DNA from: an uncultured Rickettsiales bacterium
GTDB taxonomy: Bacteria > Pseudomonadota > Alphaproteobacteria > Rickettsiales > UBA1997
Length of the DNA stretch: 5,635 bases
Reading direction: 5' to 3'
NCBI GenBank assembly: GCA_951801155.1
Contig: CATOLK010000076.1
Coordinates: forward strand, 1-5,635
Positions 1 through 5,635 of the stretch are shown piece by piece. Numbering within the stretch: position 1 is the first letter of the stretch; each line of letters begins with the position of its first letter. The notes beneath the pieces are model-generated. The model searched no databases, was not told the origin of the DNA, and worked only from the letters and a program-made list of their open reading frames with translations. Made by a program: the position numbers and the translations under genes.

Positions 1-1
1 A

Positions 2-706
2 ACTAAAATATTAGCTTTTAATACTGGATCCAAGTCTAAAAAAGCTTTTGAAAAGTTTGAAAAAAAATTAGAAAATGATGTAGAAATAATAAAAATTGAT
101 AAAGATTTACTTCAAAAATATGGTAGTTGTAATATATCTCCAAAACCTATGGTAGAAGCTTTATTTTCTTCATTTATGAATGAATTAGGAGAAGGAGAAA
201 GTTTAGTTGATAAATTTGAACAGTATAGTAAAGATATGATTATAGCAAATAGATTAGCAAAATTATATGAAGAATATGGTATTTTAAGCGAAATGAGAAA
301 AACATTTTTTAGTATATTGGAAAAATTAAATATTATTAAATCAGAACAAGATTCAGAAAATACAAAAAATACAGAAAAAACAGAAAATACAAAATTAACA
401 AATAATGTAAATGATGTAGAAAACTCATCAAAAAAACAAAAGATGGAAACTAAAGAAGAAATTCTAAAAGATATTAATTTAGAAAAATATTTAAAAAGAT
501 TAAAAAAATACAAATTGATTAACGAAATATTGGTAAAAAAATATAAATTATTTTATAGTGATGATATAGATTTATATTTAGATTATAACAGTGGTATTGG
601 GGTATCAACGTCATTGAACAATAGTTTAAACAAAGCAATTAAAGAAGTTAAAAAAGAACAAGACAGACAAGAAAAAGAATTAAATGAATTAATTTTAAGA
701 CCATGA
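2..706 (+). CDS. Hypothetical protein, 5'-truncated by the window edge (234 residues visible)
   Basis: I do not recognise this protein and assign no function. The reading frame is open from the first complete codon at position 2, so the ATG at 149 is probably internal and the true start lies left of the window. Visible residues 1-113 are mixed and look folded, with predicted helices (for example the KAFEKFEKKL stretch and the segment from about residue 50 to 110). Residues 114-149 are a low-complexity linker rich in Glu, Asn, Thr and Lys, with the near-repeat ENTKNTEKTENTK. Residues 150-180 are a Lys-rich helical block, and the last 25-30 residues (KAIKEVKKEQDRQEKELNEL) could form a short coiled coil. 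I see no membrane segment in the visible part. It ends at TGA 704-706. A reading frame on the opposite strand over 112-513 is a shadow. The 196-bp spacer and new promoter candidate downstream suggest it is not co-transcribed with the GH130 genes. Confidence 0.75.
   Translation, partial: TKILAFNTGSKSKKAFEKFEKKLENDVEIIKIDKDLLQKYGSCNISPKPMVEALFSSFMNELGEGESLVDKFEQYSKDMIIANRLAKLYEEYGILSEMRKTFFSILEKLNIIKSEQDSENTKNTEKTENTKLTNNVNDVENSSKKQKMETKEEILKDINLEKYLKRLKKYKLINEILVKKYKLFYSDDIDLYLDYNSGIGVSTSLNNSLNKAIKEVKKEQDRQEKELNELILRP
354..407 (+). repeat. Imperfect 27-bp tandem repeat in the linker of the hypothetical gene
   Basis: The 14-mer CAGAAAATACAAAA occurs at 354-367 and again at 381-394, exactly 27 bp (nine codons) apart, with a related ACAGAAAA between them. 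The spacing keeps the frame, and the repeat encodes the ENTK/TEKTENTK low-complexity linker. Slippage or short duplication in an A-rich tract would explain it. It may vary in length between strains. Confidence 0.55.
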
Positions 707-902
707 TATAAAAGAATTATACCAATAATAATTGATTTTTATGATTTTTGAATTATATAAGTTGTAATTATGTAATAATTCAGCCATATAAATAAATTAA
801 AATAAATTTATCCATAATTTTTTTGAATTAATATCTATAAATTTTATTTGACAATAAAAAATATTAATTTATAAATCTAGATAAGAAAATATTTTTTCTA
901 TT
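707..902. other. Non-coding A+T-rich spacer before the GH130 operon
   Basis: This spacer holds no supported gene. A weak A+T hairpin (GAATTAT 750-756 with ATAATTC 775-781) lies after the upstream gene, but it has no G+C stem and no following T-run, so it is not a convincing terminator. The right part contains the promoter candidate at 848-875. A 9-bp inverted repeat, AATTAATAT 826-834 and ATATTAATT 861-869, brackets the -35 box. Confidence 0.6.
848..875 (+). promoter_or_regulatory. Sigma-70-type promoter candidate for the GH130 operon
   Basis: A perfect -35 box TTGACA at 848-853 is followed after 16 bp by TATAAA at 870-875, one mismatch from the -10 consensus. Transcription would begin near 882, giving a leader of about 20 nt before the ATG at 903. 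The perfect -35 stands out in such A+T-rich DNA, while a near-consensus -10 is easily found by chance here. It would drive both GH130 genes. Confidence 0.55.
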
Positions 903-2327
903 ATGTTTGAAAATATTAAGAGAAAAATCTTTAAAAAAAGAGATAATAATGAAAATTATAGCGGAGAAAAAATTATTTATAACCTAAAATCTAGAAATAA
1001 TTATTTTGACGCGGAAGAAATAAATCTTTTAGATAAGATTGAAATTAGTGATGGTATTCTAGTACCATATTATACTAGATCACCATTTTTTTATTTAGGA
1101 GCTGCGCTTTTTGATAAAAAAACAAATGAATTACTTTATAGAACTGCTAATCCTATATTTAAAAGTGAAGAATTATTAGATGAAATAAAAGTTAAATTAG
1201 TTGGTGAAAATCTTGAATTTTCCTTTATTGTGAATGAAAATAAAAAAATAGAAATTTTTTCACTAGATTATATATTAGGAAAGAGTGTTAAAAAAGTTAA
1301 AGAAAAACCTATTATAATTCCTAAATGTATAATAAAAAAGGCAGATAATAATCCAATTATAAGGCCAAAATTTGAAAATAAATGGGAATCTTGCGGAACA
1401 TTTAACCCAGCTGTTATAGAAATAGATGGAACAACCCATATTTTATATAGAGCTGTTGGTGACGATGGCGGATCTGTTATAGGTTATGCAACTAGTAAAG
1501 ATGGTATACATATAGATGAAAGGCTTCCATATCCTATTTATAAACCAAGAGAGGAATTTGAATTAAGAGTCAATAGTATTTCTCAGCCGACATTTTCTTA
1601 TAATTCTGGTCCAAGATATGACTGTTGGGGTGGTTGCGAAGACCCTAGAATCGTAAGATTAGATGATAAATTATATATGATTTATACGGCTTTTAATGGT
1701 ATTAAACCACCATGTGTTTCTATGACTTCAATAACTGTTGAAGATTTTTTAAATAGAAAATGGGACAAATGGAAAAAACCAGTTTTGGTTTCTCCAGAAG
1801 GTAAAATGAATAAAAATTGGGTTATTTTTCCAGAAAAAATCAATGGAAAATATGCGATTTTGCATAGTATTACCCCAAATATACAAATTGAATATCTGGA
1901 TAATTTAGATTTTGAAAAAAACCCGAATATAAAAAGTATTTATAAACAATATAAAAATAAAGATTCGTGGGACAGTGTAATAAGAGGGGTTGGGCCAATT
2001 CCATTAAGGATAGATGAAGGCTGGCTTACTTTTTATCATGCTATAAGTGAAAATGAACCAGGTAAATATAAAATTGGTGCTATGATTCTAGATTATAAAG
2101 ATCCGACTAAAATTCTTTATAAATCAAATTTTCCTATTATAGTACCTGATAAGAATTATGAAAATGAAGGCTATAAAGGTGGTATAGTATATACTTGTGG
2201 TGCTGTTATAAAAAATAAAGATATAATATTGTACTATGGTGGCGCAGATACTGTTGTTTGTGTTGCCAGTTGCAATTTAAAAAATTTTATTCAACAAATA
2301 AAGGATAATAATAATGGTAAAATTTAA
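903..2327 (+). CDS. GH130-family beta-mannoside phosphorylase-like protein (COG2152/PH1107-related), with divergent N-terminal extension
   Basis: This 474-residue protein has one GH130 five-bladed propeller, about residues 148-468. Visible family signatures in order are NPI..PKFENKWES, FNPA (167-170), LYRAVG (181-186), SKDGIHIDER, GGCEDPR (243-249), YTAFNG, FPEKINGKYA (309-318), GWLTFYHA (373-380, His379), IGAMILD and LYYGGADTV. Family knowledge points to Asp247 of the EDPR motif as the expected general acid, and characterised relatives use phosphate to cleave beta-mannosides to mannose-1-phosphate. The linkage acted on cannot be read from sequence. Related GT108 enzymes also make beta-1,2-mannan, so synthesis is possible. 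Residues 1-147 are outside the family norm, and residues 45-130 resemble the last blades of another GH130 domain. No signal peptide or membrane segment is seen, so it should be cytosolic. ATG 903 is the first start after the in-frame TAA at 882-884; there is no clear Shine-Dalgarno site. Its 3' end overlaps the next gene by 14 bp. Confidence 0.85.
   Translation: MFENIKRKIFKKRDNNENYSGEKIIYNLKSRNNYFDAEEINLLDKIEISDGILVPYYTRSPFFYLGAALFDKKTNELLYRTANPIFKSEELLDEIKVKLVGENLEFSFIVNENKKIEIFSLDYILGKSVKKVKEKPIIIPKCIIKKADNNPIIRPKFENKWESCGTFNPAVIEIDGTTHILYRAVGDDGGSVIGYATSKDGIHIDERLPYPIYKPREEFELRVNSISQPTFSYNSGPRYDCWGGCEDPRIVRLDDKLYMIYTAFNGIKPPCVSMTSITVEDFLNRKWDKWKKPVLVSPEGKMNKNWVIFPEKINGKYAILHSITPNIQIEYLDNLDFEKNPNIKSIYKQYKNKDSWDSVIRGVGPIPLRIDEGWLTFYHAISENEPGKYKIGAMILDYKDPTKILYKSNFPIIVPDKNYENEGYKGGIVYTCGAVIKNKDIILYYGGADTVVCVASCNLKNFIQQIKDNNNGKI
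2301..2305 (+). promoter_or_regulatory. Ribosome-binding site (AAGGA) of the second GH130 gene
   Basis: AAGGA lies 8 nt before the ATG at 2314, inside the end of the first GH130 gene. It is the clearest Shine-Dalgarno-like site in the window and supports ATG 2314 as the start. Combined with the 14-bp overlap it suggests coupled translation of the two genes. Confidence 0.7.
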
Positions 2328-4254
2328 TAGATCTAATAAAAATCCAATCTTGGAACCTAATGAGAAAAAAGATTGGGAAGCAGTGGCGGCTTTCAATCCA
2401 AGTGTTGCTTTTAATGGTAAAAAATATTTTTTACTTTATAGAGCAGTTTCTACACCTCAAAGAAGACAAGGTTTTGAATTAGAAATATCTTCAGTAGGTT
2501 GTGCTGAAGGAAATTCCTATAATAGTTTTAAAAATACCCATGAATTAGTAAAACCTGAATTTTATTGGGAAGCTTTTGGTTGCGAAGATCCAAGAGTAAC
2601 TAAATTTGGTGATAAATACTATATTTTCTATACAGCGCTTTCTACTTATCCGTTTTCTGCTGATGGTATTAAAATAGGTTTGGCTATTACAAAAGATTTT
2701 AAAAAAATTGAAGAAAAACATTTAGTTACACCTTTTAATTCAAAAGCTATGGCATTATTTCCAGAAAAAATTAATGGAAAATATGCGGCAATTCTAACAG
2801 TAGATACTGATACACCTCCAGCTAAAATCGCTTTAGCATATTTTGATAAAGAAGCCGATATTTGGGATCAAGAAAAATGGGAAGATTGGTATTCTAATTT
2901 AACTTCTAATATAATACCACTTTTAAGAAATAGAGATGACCATATAGAAGTTGGTTCTCAACCAATTAAAACATCTAAAGGATGGTTGGTAATTTATTCT
3001 TATATTAAAGACTATTTTTCACAAAATAAAATATTTAGTGTTGAAGCAGTTTTGTTAGATTTAGAAGATCCTTCAAAAGTTATAGGTAGAACAAAAGAAT
3101 CTTTATTGGTTCCAGAAAAATCATATGAGTTTAATGGAAATGTTGCCAATATTGTTTTTCCTACAAGTGCTTTAGTGGATGGTAATAAGCTTGTAATTTA
3201 TTATGGTGCCGCTGATACAGTTTCTTGTATTGCAGATTGTAATTTAAATGAATTACTTGATGAAATGATAATAACTCTTGAAAAAGAAGGAGAATTATTC
3301 TTTAAAAGTAAAACATTACCAAATGGATTTGAAAGATATGTTGGTAATCCTATAATTAAACCGATAATAGAATCTCCGTGGGAAGCAAGAGCTACATTTA
3401 ATCCGGCAGCTATTTATTTGGATGAAAAAGTTCATATATTATATAGAGCATTTTCTTATAGAAATAAATCAATCGTAGGTTATGCTTGCAGTAAAGATGG
3501 TGTTCATATAGATGAAAGATTTCCAGAACCGGTTTATGTAGCCAGAAAAGTTTTTGAAAAGAGAGCAGCACCAGATTTATGGTGCGGTTGCGAAGATGCT
3601 AGATTAACTCGTATAGATGATACAATTTATATAACCTATACAGCCTTTAATGGAAGAGTTCCGAGGGTTGCTATGTCTTCAATTTCAGTTTTTGATTTTA
3701 TTAATAGAAAATGGAACTGGACCGAACCAATGGTAATTTCTTCACCAAGTTTTGATGATAAAAACGCTTGTTTTCTTCCTAAAAAAATAGACGGAAAATT
3801 TGTAATATTCCATAGACCGGAAAATTATATTGGTTTAAATTTTGTAGAAAATTTGGAAGGTTTACAAGAGAATTGGCTTGATAGATCTTTCGCTTTAATT
3901 AGACCTAGAGCTGATAAATGGGATAATAAAAAAATAGGTATTTCAGCTCCACCGATTGAATTAAAAGAAGGTTGGTTACTTTTATATCATGGTGTTTCTG
4001 ACCCAGGACATATTTATAAGGTTGGTGCTTTATTGTTAGATTTAAATGATCCAACTAAAATTTTAGGTAGAACTGACACTCCTTTACTAGAACCAGAAAT
4101 GGATTATGAATTATATGGAGATGTTAATAATGTTGTATTCCCATGTGGTGCTGCCATGATAAAAGATGAGATATTCTTGTATTATGGTGGTGCTGATTCT
4201 GTGGTTGGTGTGGCTAAAATGAAGGTAAAAGGTATTTTGGAACAATTATCTTAA
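2314..4254 (+). CDS. Tandem two-domain GH130-family beta-mannoside phosphorylase-like protein
   Basis: This 646-residue protein carries two complete GH130 propellers, about twice the usual family length of 300-350. Domain A (about 6-318) shows NPILEPN, FNPS (27-30), LYRAVS, FGCEDPR (88-94, Asp92), FYTALS, LFPEKINGKY (148-157), GWLVIYSY (223-230), VLLDLEDPSKVIGRT and IYYGAADT. Domain B (about 342-646) shows NPIIKP, FNPA (362-365), LYRAFS, SKDGVHIDER, CGCEDAR (424-430, Asp428), YTAFNG, FLPKKIDGKF (487-496), GWLLLYHG (553-560, His559), ALLLDLNDPTKILGRT and YYGGADS. Residues 319-341 form the linker. Domain B is close to the propeller of the upstream gene, while domain A belongs to another subgroup and has Ser229-Tyr230 where the others have Tyr-His. 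No signal peptide is visible, so cytosolic beta-mannoside phosphorolysis is expected; substrate, and whether both domains are active, are unknown. It is co-transcribed with the upstream gene and convergent with rlmN. Confidence 0.87.
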   Translation: MVKFNRSNKNPILEPNEKKDWEAVAAFNPSVAFNGKKYFLLYRAVSTPQRRQGFELEISSVGCAEGNSYNSFKNTHELVKPEFYWEAFGCEDPRVTKFGDKYYIFYTALSTYPFSADGIKIGLAITKDFKKIEEKHLVTPFNSKAMALFPEKINGKYAAILTVDTDTPPAKIALAYFDKEADIWDQEKWEDWYSNLTSNIIPLLRNRDDHIEVGSQPIKTSKGWLVIYSYIKDYFSQNKIFSVEAVLLDLEDPSKVIGRTKESLLVPEKSYEFNGNVANIVFPTSALVDGNKLVIYYGAADTVSCIADCNLNELLDEMIITLEKEGELFFKSKTLPNGFERYVGNPIIKPIIESPWEARATFNPAAIYLDEKVHILYRAFSYRNKSIVGYACSKDGVHIDERFPEPVYVARKVFEKRAAPDLWCGCEDARLTRIDDTIYITYTAFNGRVPRVAMSSISVFDFINRKWNWTEPMVISSPSFDDKNACFLPKKIDGKFVIFHRPENYIGLNFVENLEGLQENWLDRSFALIRPRADKWDNKKIGISAPPIELKEGWLLLYHGVSDPGHIYKVGALLLDLNDPTKILGRTDTPLLEPEMDYELYGDVNNVVFPCGAAMIKDEIFLYYGGADSVVGVAKMKVKGILEQLS

Positions 4255-4261
4255 AATTGTT
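4241..4261. other. Short inverted repeat over the GH130 stop codon (weak terminator candidate)
   Basis: AACAATT at 4241-4247 and AATTGTT at 4255-4261 form a perfect 7-bp stem with a 7-nt loop holding the end of the gene. It lies at the junction with convergent rlmN, where a shared terminator would fit. The stem has only one G-C pair and no T-run follows on the plus strand. On the minus strand, T-runs lie before it in 4276-4303. The call is therefore tentative. Confidence 0.25.
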
Positions 4262-4311
4262 ACTATAAGACTTCCTGCATAAAAAAAATTACACAAAAAA
4301 TAAATATTATA

Positions 4312-5379
4312 TCAATTATTTTTACTTTTTAATTGACCACAGGCAGCCATAATATCTTGTCCTCTAGAAAATCTTATAGGACACGGGTATCTAGCATCCG
4401 TAATATATTTTGCAAATTTTAAGATAGTATTTTCTTCGGAAGGTTTTTTAAAAATACACCCATTCCAAGGATTAAATGGAATTAAATTAAATTTTGCAGG
4501 TATATTATATTTTTTTACTAATTTTATTAGTCTTTTAGCATCATCAATAGAATCATTTAAATCTTTTATCATAATATACTCAAATGTAATTCTCCTATAA
4601 TTAGTATTTTTTGCATAATATCCACAAGCTTTCATTATTTCTTCGATACTATATTTTTCAGCAATAGGCATTATTTTTTTTCTTATTTCGTCAGTCGTTG
4701 CATGTAAAGAAATCGCCAAATTTAATTTTAAATCATTTGCTAAATCAAAAATTTTTGGAACCAAACCACAAGTGGAAAGTGTTATTCTTCTGTTAGAAAA
4801 AGCAATTCCATTTTCATCATTTATAATTTTCATTGCTTTTATAATATTATCATAATTAAGAAGAGGTTCACCCATTCCCATTATTACAATATTTGTGATT
4901 TTTCTTCCCTCTCCAATTTTTTTATTTACATTTTCCCATTCATTTAATTCATCTCTAGCAATCATAATTTGCCCAACTATTTCAGATACTTCGAGGTTTC
5001 TTGTAAAACCTTGAGAACCAGTATTACAAAATTTGCAACCCATAGAACAACCAACTTGAGAAGAAATACATAAGGTCCCCCTATCATCGGATGGAATATA
5101 AACTAATTCTATTTTTTCACCATCATTTAGTTCTAAAAGCCATTTTTTTGTTTCATCTTCCGATAACAAGGTTTTTACAATTTTTGGTCTTTCTATGTTA
5201 AAATCTATTTCTATTCTTGATTTTAAATCTTTAGAAATATTATTCATTTCGTTAAAACCTTTAGCTCCTCTGCAATATATCCAACCCCAAATTTGTTTTG
5301 CTACGAATTTTTTACAATTATATTTATTTGTGATAATTTCTTCTAATTCTGTTAATGTATAATTAAATAAATTTTTCAT
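4312..5379 (-). CDS. rlmN: Dual-specificity RNA methyltransferase RlmN (23S rRNA m2A2503 / tRNA m2A37)
   Basis: This radical-SAM enzyme methylates C2 of adenine 2503 in 23S rRNA and A37 in some tRNAs, supporting peptidyl-transferase function and decoding accuracy in the cytoplasm. The 355 residues are full length (E. coli protein about 384). The 4Fe-4S motif C111-x3-C115-x2-C118 is intact, as are the two catalytic cysteines: Cys104 (GTLC, seven residues before the cluster, like E. coli Cys118) and Cys347 in AACGQL, matching the methyl-carrying Cys355. GMGEP (168-172), RRITLST, RRITFEY (262-268) and NLIPFNPW (298-305) are also present. The family relative Cfr is less likely given the AACGQL ending and the housekeeping, alphaproteobacterial wording. 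ATG at 5377-5379 is the first ATG in frame; it follows an A-run with no Shine-Dalgarno site. The gene stands alone, convergent with the GH130 genes with a 57-bp gap. It ends in TGA. Confidence 0.97.
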   Translation of the reverse strand: MKNLFNYTLTELEEIITNKYNCKKFVAKQIWGWIYCRGAKGFNEMNNISKDLKSRIEIDFNIERPKIVKTLLSEDETKKWLLELNDGEKIELVYIPSDDRGTLCISSQVGCSMGCKFCNTGSQGFTRNLEVSEIVGQIMIARDELNEWENVNKKIGEGRKITNIVIMGMGEPLLNYDNIIKAMKIINDENGIAFSNRRITLSTCGLVPKIFDLANDLKLNLAISLHATTDEIRKKIMPIAEKYSIEEIMKACGYYAKNTNYRRITFEYIMIKDLNDSIDDAKRLIKLVKKYNIPAKFNLIPFNPWNGCIFKKPSEENTILKFAKYITDARYPCPIRFSRGQDIMAACGQLKSKNN

Positions 5380-5546
5380 TTTTTTAAAAAAATAATTATT
5401 ATATATATAATAATATTTATTTTTAGAAATACAATAAACTTTTAATTATTAATATTGTCACTTAAACAATTTTATAAACATTAATTCTAATCTTGAATGA
5501 CGTAAATAAGGGGAAATTAAATAACAAACAATAATAAAAAATCTCC
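5380..5546. other. Non-coding DNA upstream of rlmN
   Basis: No open frame of note occurs on either strand here. It holds an alternating AT tract (5400-5410), the likely rlmN promoter region, and GAATGACG at 5495-5502. That octamer is the mirror of the TGTCATTC that begins the hairpin repeat to its right, and may be the end of a second, eroded repeat copy. Confidence 0.5.
5398..5403 (-). promoter_or_regulatory. Possible -10 box for rlmN
   Basis: A perfect TATAAT on the minus strand lies 18 bp before the rlmN start, which would give a leader of about a dozen bases. No acceptable -35 box lies 16-18 bp upstream, and the region is an alternating AT tract (5400-5410) in which TATAAT arises easily. 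This is only a candidate. Confidence 0.2.
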
Positions 5547-5547
5547 T

Positions 5548-5609
5548 GTCATTCCAAAGTACAATTTCTTAGCGATTTATTGCTTAGAAATTGTTGATCT
5601 GGAATCCAG
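5548..5609. repeat. Imperfect palindromic repeat with GTCATTCC...GGAATCCAG ends
   Basis: The stretch folds into one long hairpin. ATTCCA (5551-5556) pairs with TGGAAT (5600-5605), ACAATTTCT (5561-5569) with AGAAATTGT (5586-5594), and AGC (5571-5573) with GCT (5582-5584), around an 8-nt loop at 5574-5581. A small internal mismatch bulge separates the outer and middle stems. From general knowledge, units bounded by GTCATTCC and GGAATCCAG are dispersed palindromic repeats in many proteobacterial genomes, including Rickettsiales. No protein is encoded. It could also act as a transcript-end hairpin for a gene right of the window, but no T-run follows closely on the plus strand. Confidence 0.7.
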
Positions 5610-5635
5610 AAATAAATTACTTTAATATAGAAAAA

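Noticed and set aside
2..46. Similarity of ILAFNTGSKS to the N-terminus of acetate kinase or to a P-loop
   Set aside because: Only a few residues match. No further acetate kinase motifs follow, and the stretch is not a true GxxxxGK[ST] P-loop.
149..151. ATG 149 as the start of the first gene
   Set aside because: The frame is open for 49 further codons to the window edge with similar codon use and protein-like composition, and there is no Shine-Dalgarno site before 149.
112..513. Minus-strand open frame of 133 codons
   Set aside because: It lies opposite the unknown gene and is rich in Phe, Ser and Leu, as expected for the complement of A-rich coding DNA. It has no recognisable motif or start signal.
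704..706. TGA as a sense codon (recoded UGA), extending the hypothetical gene and rlmN
   Set aside because: RlmN ends at TGA shortly after the AACGQL motif, where the family normally ends. Reading on would add about 21 residues overlapping the convergent gene. All tryptophans are TGG and no TGA occurs inside the genes.
750..781. Intrinsic terminator after the first gene
   Set aside because: The GAATTAT/ATAATTC stem is nearly all A-T, has an 18-nt loop and no T-run follows.
884..899. AGAAAA/TTTTCT hairpin just before the ATG of the first GH130 gene
   Set aside because: The stem is six A-T-dominated base pairs, expected by chance in this composition, and no riboswitch-like structure surrounds it.
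5455..5483. Plus-strand promoter from TTGTCA at 5455-5460
   Set aside because: No acceptable -10 box lies at 16-18 bp, and no plus-strand gene follows within the window.
1..5635. CRISPR array, tRNA or rRNA genes, insertion sequence
   Set aside because: No regularly spaced repeats, tRNA-like folds, conserved rRNA stretches or transposase motifs were seen on either strand.

Overview
The window is strongly A+T-rich and uses the standard stop codons: tryptophan is always TGG, and the TGA codons that end two of the genes sit where the proteins should end. The best taxonomic clue is the RlmN protein. Its wording around the radical-SAM site (VGQIMIARDEL, RRITFEYIMIKD, NLIPFNPW, AACGQLK) reads as alphaproteobacterial. 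With the base composition and a GTCATTCC...GGAATCCAG palindromic repeat at the right end, this suggests an AT-rich, probably host-associated alphaproteobacterium of Rickettsiales or Holosporales type. That is an inference, not a measured placement.

Layout. Positions 2-706 (+) hold the 3' part of a gene of unknown function whose start lies left of the window; its protein has a low-complexity N/T/E/K linker and a charged C-terminal helix. Positions 707-902 are a non-coding spacer with a good promoter candidate (TTGACA, 16 bp, TATAAA at 848-875). Positions 903-4254 (+) hold two overlapping genes for GH130-type (COG2152, PH1107-related) beta-mannoside phosphorylase-like proteins. The first is 474 aa, with one GH130 propeller behind a divergent N-terminal region. 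The second is 646 aa, with two complete GH130 propellers fused in tandem. A short gap (4255-4311) separates them from the convergent rlmN gene (4312-5379, -). The right end (5380-5635) is non-coding, with rlmN upstream DNA and a long imperfect hairpin repeat.

The two GH130 genes overlap by 14 bp, and the second has an AAGGA ribosome-binding site inside the first, so they are almost certainly one operon. Neither protein shows a signal peptide, so both should act in the cytoplasm, breaking or making beta-mannosidic bonds with phosphate and mannose-1-phosphate. The three propellers are not equivalent. The propeller of the first gene and the second propeller of the fused gene resemble each other closely. 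The first propeller of the fused gene belongs to a different subgroup and lacks a histidine that the other two keep. The N-terminal 45-130 residues of the first protein look like the eroded last blades of a further GH130 domain, which suggests both genes descend from a two-propeller ancestor. RlmN is a housekeeping tRNA/rRNA methyltransferase and is probably unrelated in function to the mannoside genes.
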